64,000 bases of DNA from Herbiconiux daphne (lineage in GTDB: Bacteria; Actinomycetota; Actinomycetes; Actinomycetales; Microbacteriaceae): the NCBI RefSeq assembly GCF_024979295.1, contig NZ_JANLCJ010000002.1:496001-560000 (forward strand), in the 5' to 3' direction. Both the position numbers and the translations under genes were made by a program. The notes below the pieces were generated by a model that had not been told where the DNA came from, made no database searches, and saw only the letters and a program-made list of their open reading frames with translations. Below, one piece after another: positions 8,228 to 17,424 of the stretch; the first letter of the stretch is position 1, and each line of letters opens with the position of its first letter.

Positions 8228-9388
8228 ATGTCGCACTTGCCGAACCCTCTCGCGTCGAACACCCCTCTGCCCAGCACCGCCGCCAGTCCGCCCGCCGGGG
8301 CCGTGCACCGGTCTCGCGGGGCGCATTCGATCGTGCCGCCCTACCTGCTGGCCCGCATCGCGCAGGCCGACGCCTTCGGTCTGCAGAGAGCGGCCGAGGC
8401 CGCGAGGCGGTCGCTGCTCGCCGATTCCCCGCTGCGCGATGAGCGGGTGCGGGCCACCGCGTCGAGCCCTGCGACGCCGCAGGAGCTGCTCGCGGCCGCA
8501 CCGCTCGTGCCCGTCGTCGACCGCACCATCGCCGACGCCGGAAACACCGAGACGCTGCCGGGCCGCTTGGTGCGTCGCGAGTCCGACGCCCCGACCGGCG
8601 ACGTGGCCGTCAACGAGGCCTACGACGGCCTCGGCGCCACCTTCGCACTGCTGCTCGACGCGTTCGGCCGCGACTCGGTCGACGGCAAGGGCCTGCCGCT
8701 CGAGGCCACCGTGCACTACGGCGACGACTACGACAACGCGTTCTGGGACGGCGAGCGCATGGTGTTCGGCGACGGCGACGGCGAGGTCTTCGGCCGTTTC
8801 ACCGCGTCGCTCTCGGTCATCGGCCACGAACTCGCCCACGGCGTCACCCAATACACGGCGGGCCTGGCCTACGAGGGGCAGTCGGGGGCGCTCAACGAGT
8901 CGTTCTCCGACGTGATCGGAGCCCTCGTCGAGCAGCACAGCCTCGGCCAGCGAGCGGATGCCGCGAGCTGGCTGATCGGCGAGGGCCTGTTCACCGACGC
9001 CGTCGAGGGGCGCGCGCTGCGCTCGATGATCGAGCCCGGCACCGCCTACGACGACGACGTGCTGGGCAAAGACCCACAGCCCGCCGACATGGCCGGCTAC
9101 ATCGACACCGCCGACGACAACGGCGGGGTGCACCTGAACTCCGGCATCCCGAATCGCGCGTTCGCCCTCGCGGCCGTCGAGCTCGGCGGAAACGCCTGGG
9201 AGGGCGTCGGGCGGGTCTGGTACGACACGATCATCGGCCCGCTCAGCCCCACCGCGACCTTCGCCGAGTTCGCCGACGCCACCCTCGCTGCGGCCCGGGT
9301 GCGCTTCGGCGACGATTCGGCCGAACTCTCGGCCATCGAGCGCGCATGGTCTACCGTGGGCGTGAGGAGTGATGACCGAGCAGAGTGA
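8228..9388 (+). CDS. M4-family metalloprotease, protealysin type
   Basis: 386 residues. Zinc site HELAH at 200-204 and the third ligand Glu at 224 (NESFSD), as in thermolysin-like peptidases. There is no signal peptide. The short propeptide carries [11 protein letters not shown], the PPxxL-type motif of protealysin-like precursors that are processed inside the cell. C-terminal catalytic features include [19 protein letters not shown]. The gene overlaps the following emfourin gene by 17 bp, so protease and inhibitor are co-expressed. The start ATG at 8228 follows TAGGG. Confidence 0.92.
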   Translation: MSHLPNPLASNTPLPSTAASPPAGAVHRSRGAHSIVPPYLLARIAQADAFGLQRAAEAARRSLLADSPLRDERVRATASSPATPQELLAAAPLVPVVDRTIADAGNTETLPGRLVRRESDAPTGDVAVNEAYDGLGATFALLLDAFGRDSVDGKGLPLEATVHYGDDYDNAFWDGERMVFGDGDGEVFGRFTASLSVIGHELAHGVTQYTAGLAYEGQSGALNESFSDVIGALVEQHSLGQRADAASWLIGEGLFTDAVEGRALRSMIEPGTAYDDDVLGKDPQPADMAGYIDTADDNGGVHLNSGIPNRAFALAAVELGGNAWEGVGRVWYDTIIGPLSPTATFAEFADATLAAARVRFGDDSAELSAIERAWSTVGVRSDDRAE

Positions 9389-9998
9389 CGAGCGGCGCGG
9401 CGGGGCGCAGGTCGGCGACGCGCCCGGGAGCGATTCGGCCGGCGACGGCGGGCCTGGCGGTGGTTCGACCCAAGACGGCGCGCCAGGCAGCGGTTCGGCT
9501 CGCGACGGCGCGGTCAGCGGCGACAACGCGACCGGCGACGGATCAGCCCCCGACGACGGGCACGGCAGCGGCTCAGTCCGCAACGACGCGCCCGGCAGTC
9601 GTGCAGGCCGCGACGACGGGCCCGGCAGCGACGCAGGCGGCGACGGCGCGGACGGCAGCGATTCGGCCAGCGGCGACAGCTCGCCGGGCAGCTCCTCCAG
9701 CGCCGACATGCCCGCGCGCGAGTTGCGCATCACCGTGGCGCGCACGGGCGGGGTGGCGGGGCTGCGACCCAGCTGGACCGTCACCGCGTCGGAGCCCGCC
9801 GACGTCGACTCCTGGCTCTCTCTCGTGGAGTCCTGCCCGTGGAACGGCCCCGAGCCGGTCGACGCCGATCCCGACCGGTTCGTCTACACGATCCGCGTGC
9901 TGCAACCCGAGACCGAGCGCGACGCTCAGGTGCCGGAGCGCCACCTCGGCCCCTGGCGCGACCTGATCGACCGGGTCAAGAAGGCCAGTTCGACCTGA
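9372..9998 (+). CDS. Protealysin inhibitor, emfourin family, with long disordered N-terminus
   Basis: 208 residues. The C-terminal 95 residues (ELRITVARTGGVAGLRPSW ... HLGPWRDLIDRVKKASST) resemble emfourin, the small protein inhibitor of protealysin-like M4 peptidases. The position directly after and overlapping an M4 gene supports this. Residues about 15-112 are Gly/Ser/Asp-rich and built from degenerate units of roughly ten residues (for example DGAPGSGSAR). An extension like this is not part of the typical inhibitor and may be a tether or a slippage product. The start could be GTG 9369 or ATG 9372; both sit close to the GAGGAG at 9364-9369, suggesting coupling to the protease. Confidence 0.75.
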   Translation: MTEQSDERRGGAQVGDAPGSDSAGDGGPGGGSTQDGAPGSGSARDGAVSGDNATGDGSAPDDGHGSGSVRNDAPGSRAGRDDGPGSDAGGDGADGSDSASGDSSPGSSSSADMPARELRITVARTGGVAGLRPSWTVTASEPADVDSWLSLVESCPWNGPEPVDADPDRFVYTIRVLQPETERDAQVPERHLGPWRDLIDRVKKASST

Positions 9999-10051
9999 TC
10001 GGCGGGCCCGCCCGGTGCGTGCGGCCGCGCGCACAGCGGCAGAATGGTCGG

Positions 10052-10885
10052 GTGAACTCAACAGCGCCTGTGCTCGAACTCCGGTCGGTGCGCTTCGTGC
10101 GCAAGGGCCGCGTCATCCTCGACGACATCGACCTGGCGGTGCGCGCCGGCGAGCACTGGGCGCTGATCGGGCCGAACGGGGCCGGCAAGAGCACCATCCT
10201 CAGCCTGTGCGGAGCGGTGCAGCACCCCACCTCGGGCGAGGTGTTCGTGCTCGGCCACCGCCTGGGTCGCGTCGAGCTGCAGAGGTTGCGGCAGTCGATC
10301 GGGCATGTGAATCCGCGGCATCCGCTCACGTCGGCCCTCACCATCCGCGAGGTCGTCCTCACCGGACTCACGGGCACGATCGAGCTGGTGCCGCACTGGA
10401 GACCCACGGATGCCGACCTCGCACGCGCCGACGACTACGTGCACCTGCTCGGCCTCGACGGCAAGGCGGATGAACCGTGGACCACCCTCTCGCAGGGCGA
10501 ACGCGGTCGCACCCTCATCGCACGTGCCCTCATGACCGACCCCCGACTGCTGCTGCTCGACGAGCCGTCGACCGGCCTTGACGTCGCCGCACGCGAGCAG
10601 CTGCTCGACACGGTCGACCGGGTGCGGGCGGCGCATCCGGAGCTCGCCTCGGTGCTCGTGACTCACCACCTCGAAGAGCTGCCGCGCACCACCACCCACG
10701 CCATGCTGCTCGCCGACGGCCGCGTCACCTCGGTCGGGCCGGCAACCGACGTGCTCACCACCGCGAACATCACCGCGTGCTTCGACCACCCCATCGAGAT
10801 CGAGCACCGCCACGGTCGCTGGCACGCGCGCTCGGTCGCACAGGGCGCGGCTGAGGCGGGCCGGGCTGGGGCGGGCCCGGGCTGA
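10052..10885 (+). CDS. ABC transporter ATP-binding protein (orphan)
   Basis: 277 residues with GTG start. Walker A GPNGAGKST, signature LSQGERGR, Walker B LLLLDEPSTGLD and the His switch in LVTHHLEEL are all present, so ATPase activity is expected. No permease or binding protein gene lies nearby, so the partner membrane subunits are encoded elsewhere or the protein works alone. The resemblance is to single-domain ATPases annotated as iron or molybdate ABC components; the substrate is undetermined. The last 20 residues are Ala/Gly-rich. Confidence 0.85.
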   Translation: MNSTAPVLELRSVRFVRKGRVILDDIDLAVRAGEHWALIGPNGAGKSTILSLCGAVQHPTSGEVFVLGHRLGRVELQRLRQSIGHVNPRHPLTSALTIREVVLTGLTGTIELVPHWRPTDADLARADDYVHLLGLDGKADEPWTTLSQGERGRTLIARALMTDPRLLLLDEPSTGLDVAAREQLLDTVDRVRAAHPELASVLVTHHLEELPRTTTHAMLLADGRVTSVGPATDVLTTANITACFDHPIEIEHRHGRWHARSVAQGAAEAGRAGAGPG

Positions 10886-11024
10886 CGGCACTTGGCGTCG
10901 GCGCCCGGCTCGAGCGGGCGAGCTGCCATGGGCTGCCTCCCGAACAAGCGCGCGGCGGCCCCGGGCCGACCAGGCTTGGCGTCGGCGAGCTGACGCGCGC
11001 CCACCTGGCGAAGTCCGGCCCCCG

Positions 11025-12014
11025 TCAGGCGTAGTCGGCGCGGATGCGGGCTACATAGCGACGCTGCGGCCAGCGACGGATGCCGCGGGGAAGCACCCGG
11101 TAGATCGGCGCTCCCACCCGCACGAGCCGCGCGAAGCGGCGCTGACGCGCGTCGGACCAGGCGAATCCGAACTCGCGCCGCACCGCCTCGGGCAGCAGGG
11201 CGACCGTCACGAGTCGCGCGACGGGCATCGCCCGCCGGATGACGAGCGGCGCCTTCTCGGCACGCAGCAGTGCACCGGCCACCGCCCGCACGGTGTCGTC
11301 GACCCGCAAGCGCTCGAGGGTCTCGTCGAAGTAGGCCCGGAACTCGGCGCGCGTCGCCGGCCAGAGGTGCTCCGGCATCTGCAAAGTGGTGCCGAGCCGC
11401 GAATACTCGCGGTAGACCCGCTCGGCCGACACGTCGTCGAGCTCACCGTAGACCGTCTCGTACACCGTGAGCGCCGTGTCGTAGAGCGTCGCCGCCACCC
11501 ACAACTGCAGTTGCGGATCACGGGCGTCGTAGTGCGGGTCTCCGGCCCGCGGTCCCGGCGCGCTCCCCTCGCGGTCGCGCAAAGTGTCCCCTGCGCCCCC
11601 GTTTACCGCCCTTTGTGCGACCGCGGCACCACCGGATGCCGCCCCGCGAGCATCGGGGTCGCGCAAAGTGTCGGCTACCGCGGCGGGTGGAGCATTTTGC
11701 GCGACCGCGGGGCGCGGCGAGGCATCCGGAGTCCGTCGCGTGCCGGGGGTGGAGGGCACGGCGGGCGGGTTGCGCACGCCGGCGTGGGCGCGGTTCACGG
11801 CACGCTGCATGATGCGCACGTCGTCGTCGGAGCCGCTCGAGAGCGCGTAGATGTAGCTGAGGGTGGCGTTGAGGCGGTCCATGGGGCGGTTCGCGAAGTC
11901 GCTGTGCCGGGCCACGCCGTAGCCGATCTCGGGGTAGGCGATCTGCAGCAGGATGGCGCGCCCGGCGCCCGCGAGCAGCACGCCCTCGGGCGCGATGTCG
12001 GCGAGCGTCAGCAT
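11025..12014 (-). CDS. Oxygenase MpaB family protein (DUF2236)
   Basis: 329 residues starting MLTLADIAPEGVLLAGAGRAILLQIAYPEIGYGVARHSDF. The conserved DUF2236/MpaB features are the early ARHSDFANRPMDRL, QLQLWVAATLYDTAL, and a helical C-terminal half with GFAWSDARQRRFARLV. Members include haem-dependent oxygenases such as latex-clearing and mycophenolic-acid enzymes. The region at about 95-165 is an Ala/Gly-rich insert made from two palindromic elements (11571-11624 and 11657-11706), both translated as AVAQ...DTLRD. It lies between the conserved helices. The gene is divergent from the flavoprotein at 12057 with only 42 bp between. Confidence 0.8.
   Translation of the reverse strand: MLTLADIAPEGVLLAGAGRAILLQIAYPEIGYGVARHSDFANRPMDRLNATLSYIYALSSGSDDDVRIMQRAVNRAHAGVRNPPAVPSTPGTRRTPDASPRPAVAQNAPPAAVADTLRDPDARGAASGGAAVAQRAVNGGAGDTLRDREGSAPGPRAGDPHYDARDPQLQLWVAATLYDTALTVYETVYGELDDVSAERVYREYSRLGTTLQMPEHLWPATRAEFRAYFDETLERLRVDDTVRAVAGALLRAEKAPLVIRRAMPVARLVTVALLPEAVRREFGFAWSDARQRRFARLVRVGAPIYRVLPRGIRRWPQRRYVARIRADYA
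11571..11624. repeat. Palindromic element 1 inside the MpaB-family gene
   Basis: Arms GCGGTCGCGCAAAG (11571-11584) and CTTTGTGCGACCGC (11611-11624) pair at 13 of 14 positions around a 26-base loop. It is read in frame: the arms encode AVAQ and DTLRD. Confidence 0.8.
11657..11706. repeat. Palindromic element 2 inside the MpaB-family gene
   Basis: Arms GGTCGCGCAAA (11657-11667) and TTTGCGCGACC (11696-11706) pair perfectly around a 28-base loop. It is a diverged copy of the element at 11571-11624 and encodes the same AVAQ and DTLRD peptides in frame. Confidence 0.8.
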
Positions 12015-12056
12015 GCAGCGACGGTAGCACCCGGCGCCCGGCACTAGCCTGAAACA

Positions 12057-13826
12057 ATGCCGACCACCGCCGGTGCTCCCGACTGGACCTTTGACTCCCT
12101 CACCTGGGATGTGATCGTCATCGGCGCCGGTCCCGCCGGATCGACTGCCGCCCGCGTCGCCGCCGAACACGGCGCATCCGTTCTGCTGCTCGATCGTGCG
12201 CGGTTTCCGCGCTACAAGACCTGCGGCGGCGGGCTGCTCGGCGAGTCGCTGCAGCTCATTCCCAAAGCGGCCCGGGCCACGATCGAGTCGAGGGTCACCG
12301 ATTCGGTCATCACCGACCGGTTCCGTCGCTCGACGCGGTTGCGCGCGCCCGATCCCTATCTCGCCATGGTGCGCCGGGCCGCGTTCGACGACGCTCTCGC
12401 GACGGCGGCGACGGATGCCGGTGCCCGCTTCGTCGAGGGCGTGACCGTGCGCGAGATCGCCGAGGGCGACGCGTCCCCCGGGCCGGGCGGGCCTGCCGGC
12501 GGCGAAGCCGGGCCGATCCTCGTGCGCACCACGCTCGGCACGGCGGCGGCGCGGGTCGTGATCGGCGCCGACGGCACGGGCGGACGAACTGGCCGCCACG
12601 TCGGCGTCATGCCGGGCGGCATCGACCTCGGCCTCGAAGACGAAGTGGCGATGCCCGCCGACGACCGCCGCTGGCGCGACCGCGTCTACCTCGACTGGGG
12701 CGGCGCCGCCGGCAGCTACGCGTGGGTGTTCCCGAAGCGTGACAGCCTGACGGTGGGTGTCATCCAGCGCAAGGGATCGCCCGATCAGACCCGCGACTAC
12801 CTCGCCGCCTGGCGGCACCACCTCGCGCTCGACGACGCCGAGACGCTGCACTCGTCGGGTCACCTGACGCAGTGGCGCACGCCCGACTCGCCGGTGCGCC
12901 GCGGCCGGGTCATCGTGGCGGGCGACGCCGCCGGCCTGCTCGAACCCTGGACCCGCGAGGGCATCTCGTTCGCCCTCCGCTCCGGATCCTGGGCCGGCGA
13001 GGCCGCGGCCGCCACCGCGTCTGCGGGTGCTGCCAGCAGCCCCGCCCCCCTCGCCGGCTACGAGCACCGCGTTCGCACCGAACTCGGCGCCGAACAACGC
13101 GTCGGCGCCGAGCTGCTGGCCGCTTTCGAACGCCGCCGCGGACTCGTGCACACCCTGCTACGCACCCGCTCCGGCGCCCGCTTCTTCGTGCGCTTCTGCC
13201 GCGGAGAAACGACCCTCGCCCGCTTCGGCCGTCACCGCCTGGTGATGCGCCTCGTGCGCGCCCTCGGCCGACTCGGCCGGCTCCCCCGGCCTCCGGATGT
13301 CTCTGCGGCCCCGCGGTCAACGCAACCCGCGGGGCGCATCACGGTGCGGAGACACCCCTGTGCATTCGGCCGTCACTGTGTCGTCGTGCGCCTCATGGCA
13401 CCCTCGCTGAACCCGTTCGGCCGCTCGGCGCACGGATTCGTCGTGCGACGTCAGCGGCCCGCGCGGCCCTCGAACTGCATCGCGGAGCAGCGGCGAATCG
13501 GTCTGGCGCGGCCGCGCTGCCTCGTAGGCGTCCTCGGCTCACCCGCTCTCCCCGGATGCGTCATGCGGCGCCCGCGTCCGGCTCAACCTGCTAGGCGCAT
13601 CGCGGCGGTGATACACCGGCTCGACCGCCTCGTGGCACACCTCGTGCGCGCTCTCTGCCGAAGTGCTCGTCCGCCTGACCAACGGATGCTTCGAGTGGCA
13701 CCCCCGGCCGAAGCAATCCGCGACGCAGCCCGTCGTGATGCGGCGATGCGACGACCTCCCGATGCGACGACCTCCCGGTGCGACCAGGTGCCCCTCGAGA
13801 CGATCGCTAGCCGGCCACCAGCGTGA
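12057..13826 (+). CDS. Geranylgeranyl-reductase-family FAD oxidoreductase with aberrant C-terminal tail
   Basis: 589 residues. The N-terminal FAD site DVIVIGAGPAGSTAARVAAE, the family motif FPRYKTCGGGLLGES, and GRVIVAGDAAGLLEPWTREG identify a geranylgeranyl-reductase-type flavoprotein, which reduces isoprenoid double bonds (for example in menaquinone or lipid chains). Relatives are about 400 residues long. After about residue 395 the protein continues for some 190 Arg/Pro-rich residues made from degenerate copies of the sequence encoding FGRHRLVMRLVRAL. This tail looks like read-through into repeats after loss of an original stop. It overlaps the convergent cellulase gene by 20 bp. Confidence 0.8.
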   Translation: MPTTAGAPDWTFDSLTWDVIVIGAGPAGSTAARVAAEHGASVLLLDRARFPRYKTCGGGLLGESLQLIPKAARATIESRVTDSVITDRFRRSTRLRAPDPYLAMVRRAAFDDALATAATDAGARFVEGVTVREIAEGDASPGPGGPAGGEAGPILVRTTLGTAAARVVIGADGTGGRTGRHVGVMPGGIDLGLEDEVAMPADDRRWRDRVYLDWGGAAGSYAWVFPKRDSLTVGVIQRKGSPDQTRDYLAAWRHHLALDDAETLHSSGHLTQWRTPDSPVRRGRVIVAGDAAGLLEPWTREGISFALRSGSWAGEAAAATASAGAASSPAPLAGYEHRVRTELGAEQRVGAELLAAFERRRGLVHTLLRTRSGARFFVRFCRGETTLARFGRHRLVMRLVRALGRLGRLPRPPDVSAAPRSTQPAGRITVRRHPCAFGRHCVVVRLMAPSLNPFGRSAHGFVVRRQRPARPSNCIAEQRRIGLARPRCLVGVLGSPALPGCVMRRPRPAQPARRIAAVIHRLDRLVAHLVRALCRSARPPDQRMLRVAPPAEAIRDAARRDAAMRRPPDATTSRCDQVPLETIASRPPA

Positions 13827-15897
13827 GCACCGGCGCACGCGGCGCCGAGGTCGAGTCGAGCTGCACACCGGCCGTCACGGTCTCGCCCGGTGCCACGTAG
13901 CGGGCCCAGTCGGTGCCCGTGCAGGTCACGGTCTTCGCCTTCACGGCGCAGTCCATGCCCCACGAGTTCACGACCACAGTGGCGTTCGGGTCGGGCCACG
14001 AGACGCTCCACCCGGATGACCCGCCGCTGTTCGTCACCGACACCTCCGCCACGTACCCGGCCTGCCACTCGCTCTGCAGCGCCCACGAGGCCGAGAGGTC
14101 GCCGAGCGATCCGGTCGAGGGCGGCACGGCAGGGGGCGGCACGGCAGGGGGCACCGCGGGCGGCGGCACGTTCGGCGTCGCCGGCGAGCCCGACGGGGTC
14201 GGTGAGCCCGAGGCCCCGCCGATCGGCCCGGGACCGGCCGATCCGCCGATCGTGCCCGGCGCATCCGGTGCCACCGACGGCAACGGCGTCGGCTCGCCCG
14301 AAGGCCGCGGCGCACCCGGAGCCGGCGTGCCCGAACCCGACTCCGGCCCAGCCCCGCCCCCAGGCCCAGCCCCGTCCCCGTCCCCCGCCCCCGGCGCCAC
14401 CGGCGCCCGAGGCACCACCGGCGCCCCCTCCCCGAGCACCGGGGCGAGCGCCGCGAGCTTCTCCGCCTGCGGCGTCACCCAGTCGTCCTGCACGATGCCG
14501 CCCGTGTCGCCGCTGTTCGGGTTGAACGACCAATACGAGAAGCTCAGCGCGTTCACCGCCAGATAGTCGACGAGGGCTCCGAGCCAGGCGCGGTCCGACG
14601 CGGTCTGGAGCTTCGTGCCGAACTCCCCCACCAGCACGGGCGCGATGTTCTCCGTGACGAGGTAGCCCCAGTTCGCGTCCCACACCCCGGGCAGATTCGC
14701 CGGATAGTCCGCCGCCGCGAACCACGCCTGTGAGAAGATCGACGCCGGGTAGTCGTGCGGCGAGTACACCACCCGATCCGCCACAGAGAGCGCCACCGGC
14801 GCCGCCGCGACATCCGCGAGCCCGCCGCCCCACCAGGTGCGGCTGCCGTCGCCCTGCTGTTCGACGCCCTCGACCACGATGAGCAGCCGCGGGTTCACCG
14901 CCAGCACGGCGTCGCCCGCCCGAGTCGCGGCCGCCCGCCAGTCGACGGCCTCGTCGCCGCACCCCCAGCAGGCCGTGCCGTGCGGCTCGTTGTGCAGGTC
15001 GAACCCGATCACCGCGGGCTCGGACGCGTACCGCTCGGCGAGCATCGTCCAGTCGGCGATCCAGGTGGCCTCGCTGAAGCGGTCGGTGTACCAGAGCTCC
15101 GACTGCGCCCCCGAGTCGGGCCGGTGCCGGTCGAGGATGACGCTGAGCCCGTAGCCCTTCGCCGACTGCACCACGACGTCCATCAACTGCAGCGGCGACA
15201 GGTCGACCAGCCCCGGATTCGCGTTCGCATCGATCGACGTCGAATGCGCCGCCGCGAGGCACTCGTTCGAGAACGGCAGCCGGATAGTGTTGAACCCCAT
15301 CGACGCGATCTGCGCGAGACCGGCGTCGAGACTGATCGACCAGAGGCCGTGCGGGGCGCAATTGCTCGTCTCCATGCCGAACCAGGCGATGGCCTTGATG
15401 ACGAACGGCGACCCGTCCTCACGCTCGATCGTCGCGCCGTCGGTGTGCAGCCAGCCGGCGACGGATGCCGCGCCCGCGCCGCTCCGGTCCGACCCGGCCG
15501 TGGGCGCCCCCGTCGACCCGCCCGCCGAGGTCTGCGCGGGTGCGGCCGTCGGGGTGCCGATCGGTCCGGGCGCCGCCGCGCCGGTGTGCGGCGTGGCGCC
15601 GGGCCCGGCATCCGTCGTCTGCGCCGCGGCCCCTGACTGCACTGCGCGCCCCGGGTCTGCTGTGGGGACCGCATTCTGAGCGCCCGCGAGACCCGCGCCG
15701 CCCGCGCTCGGCGCCGCCACCGCCGACACCAGAGACGACACCGACGCCGCTGATGCCACAGATGCCGCGCCCACCACGCCCGCGACGAGCACGACCGCGA
15801 GCAGCCCGGCAGCCCGCCCACGCCACGGCGCCCGCCACGCAGCCTGCCGCCGCGCGCGCCGCGCAACCGAGGTGTCGCGCTCCGAACGCCGGCTCAT
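13807..15897 (-). CDS. Secreted endoglucanase: GH5 catalytic domain plus CBM2
   Basis: 696 residues. A basic N-terminus and hydrophobic segment (about 28-50, LLAVVLVAGVVGAASVASA) form a signal peptide. An Ala/Gly/Thr-rich stretch follows to about 145. The GH5 domain (about 147-470) shows FDLHNEPHG, which carries the acid/base Glu, and PVLVGEFGT, which carries the nucleophile Glu. A Pro/Gly/Ser linker (about 475-595, with PPPAVPP repeats) leads to a C-terminal CBM2-like cellulose-binding module (about 597-696, with the Cys pair at CAVK...CTG). It should act outside the cell on beta-1,4-glucans. Both catalytic glutamates are present. Confidence 0.9.
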   Translation of the reverse strand: MSRRSERDTSVARRARRQAAWRAPWRGRAAGLLAVVLVAGVVGAASVASAASVSSLVSAVAAPSAGGAGLAGAQNAVPTADPGRAVQSGAAAQTTDAGPGATPHTGAAAPGPIGTPTAAPAQTSAGGSTGAPTAGSDRSGAGAASVAGWLHTDGATIEREDGSPFVIKAIAWFGMETSNCAPHGLWSISLDAGLAQIASMGFNTIRLPFSNECLAAAHSTSIDANANPGLVDLSPLQLMDVVVQSAKGYGLSVILDRHRPDSGAQSELWYTDRFSEATWIADWTMLAERYASEPAVIGFDLHNEPHGTACWGCGDEAVDWRAAATRAGDAVLAVNPRLLIVVEGVEQQGDGSRTWWGGGLADVAAAPVALSVADRVVYSPHDYPASIFSQAWFAAADYPANLPGVWDANWGYLVTENIAPVLVGEFGTKLQTASDRAWLGALVDYLAVNALSFSYWSFNPNSGDTGGIVQDDWVTPQAEKLAALAPVLGEGAPVVPRAPVAPGAGDGDGAGPGGGAGPESGSGTPAPGAPRPSGEPTPLPSVAPDAPGTIGGSAGPGPIGGASGSPTPSGSPATPNVPPPAVPPAVPPPAVPPSTGSLGDLSASWALQSEWQAGYVAEVSVTNSGGSSGWSVSWPDPNATVVVNSWGMDCAVKAKTVTCTGTDWARYVAPGETVTAGVQLDSTSAPRAPVLTLVAG

Positions 15898-16006
15898 CGC
15901 CCAGACCGTGCCACGGCCGCCCTCTCCCCCGGGTCGTCGGCCCGATCGTCAGTGCCAGCCCGGCGCTCCACCCCTGCGCACCGGTTAGGAGGGGAACGAT
16001 ATCAGG

Positions 16007-17326
16007 TCAGCGCCCGACGATGGTGACGAGCGGTTCGTGCCGGCGGATGCGCACCCGCAGATGCAGGTCGGAGCGCCTGGCGATGACGAGCCCCACCACC
16101 ACGGCCGCGAGCGCCGGCACCGCACCCGACAGCACCATGCCGACGTGGGCGCCGAAGTGCTCGACCACCCACCCCATGGTCGGTCCGCCGATCGATTGGC
16201 CCCCGAGCAGCACGAGCACGTAGAGCGACATCACGCGGCCCCGGATGGCGGTGTTCGACGACATCTGCACCAGCGCGTTGGCGCTCGTGATGAAGAGCAG
16301 CCAGCCGAAACCCGCGAGCACGAGGGCCGCGCCGAAGAGGTATTCGCTCGGCATCAGGCCGCTCGCCGCCTGGAGGGTGCCGTAGAGGGCCGCCGACACC
16401 ACGATCGTGCGCAGCCGCACCGTGCGCCGCCGCGTCGAGAGCAGCGCCCCGGTGAGCGCCCCGACGGCGACGAGCGTGTTGAAGAGGCCGTAGCCGCCCG
16501 GGCCGACCTGGAACACGTCGTTGGCGTAGGCGGCGAGGATCACCGGCAGGTTCTGCGAGAAGACGGCGAGGAAGGCGAGGATGACGATGGTCCAGAGAAT
16601 GGTCGGCTTGCTGCGGGCGTAGCGGATGCCCTCGATCAGCTGCCCCTTCGCACGCGGCGCGACCGGCGCCGGGTAGAGCTCGCTCGTGCGCAGCCGGCTG
16701 AGCGCGAACACGACGAGGGCGCACGCGATCGCGTTGATGCCGAACGACCAGCCCGCCCCGACGGCCACGAGCAGGGCACCGCTGATGGCCGGACCGATCA
16801 GCCCACCCAGCTGGAACATCGACGAGTTGAGACTGATCGCGTTACGCAGGTGCACCGGCCCGACGAGCTCGTTCGTGAACACCTGCCGCGCCGGGTTGTC
16901 GATCACCGTGACGAAGCCCAGCACCACCGCGACCGCGTAGATGTGCCACACCTGAACGGTGCCGGTGAGGGTCAGCACGGCGAGCGTGAGGCTCGTGAGC
17001 ACGGCGGCGGTCTGGGTGAGCATGAGCAGCAGCCGGGTCGGGTAGCGGTCGACGATCACCCCGCCGACGAGCCCGAACAGCAGCATGGGCGCGAACTGCA
17101 GTGCCACGGTGATGCCCACCGCGGTCACGCTGCCCGAGAGCTGCAGCACGAGCCAGTCCTGAGCGATGCGCTGCATCCACACCGCGGTCATCGCGACGAT
17201 GTTCGTCATGGCGAAGATGCGGTAGTTGCGCACCGTCAGCGAGACGAGCGTGTGCTTCCACGGAGGCGGCGAGCTCAGAACGGTGATCGGTTCGGTTTGG
17301 GGATATCCGGAGAGAGTCGATGCCAC
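16007..17326 (-). CDS. MFS transporter, EntS/MFS_3-type exporter
   Basis: 439 residues with GTG start after AGGAAACTC. About 12 hydrophobic helices; the loop VDRYPTRLLLMLTQ corresponds to the MFS motif A, and PARQVFTNELVGPVHLRNAISLNS is typical of the EntS-like exporter group. It is likely a proton-driven exporter of small hydrophobic molecules. It is divergent from a LysR regulator with a palindromic site between them, so the LysR protein probably controls it. Confidence 0.85.
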   Translation of the reverse strand: MASTLSGYPQTEPITVLSSPPPWKHTLVSLTVRNYRIFAMTNIVAMTAVWMQRIAQDWLVLQLSGSVTAVGITVALQFAPMLLFGLVGGVIVDRYPTRLLLMLTQTAAVLTSLTLAVLTLTGTVQVWHIYAVAVVLGFVTVIDNPARQVFTNELVGPVHLRNAISLNSSMFQLGGLIGPAISGALLVAVGAGWSFGINAIACALVVFALSRLRTSELYPAPVAPRAKGQLIEGIRYARSKPTILWTIVILAFLAVFSQNLPVILAAYANDVFQVGPGGYGLFNTLVAVGALTGALLSTRRRTVRLRTIVVSAALYGTLQAASGLMPSEYLFGAALVLAGFGWLLFITSANALVQMSSNTAIRGRVMSLYVLVLLGGQSIGGPTMGWVVEHFGAHVGMVLSGAVPALAAVVVGLVIARRSDLHLRVRIRRHEPLVTIVGR

Positions 17327-17392
17327 GAAGAGTTTCCTAATAATTGTTCGCCTGCCTTCGACGCTAGCGAAGGCCGCAGCATTGTGAGACTA

Positions 17393-17414
17393 AATTGGAG
17401 CTATAACTCCTATT
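17393..17414. promoter_or_regulatory. Imperfect palindrome in the MFS/LysR intergenic region
   Basis: AATTGGAG (17393-17400) and CTCCTATT (17407-17414) pair at 7 of 8 positions around CTATAA. This fits a LysR-type binding site between the divergent genes and close to the regulator's own start, which suggests autoregulation. Confidence 0.45.
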
Positions 17415-17424
17415 GGCTTTTCGA

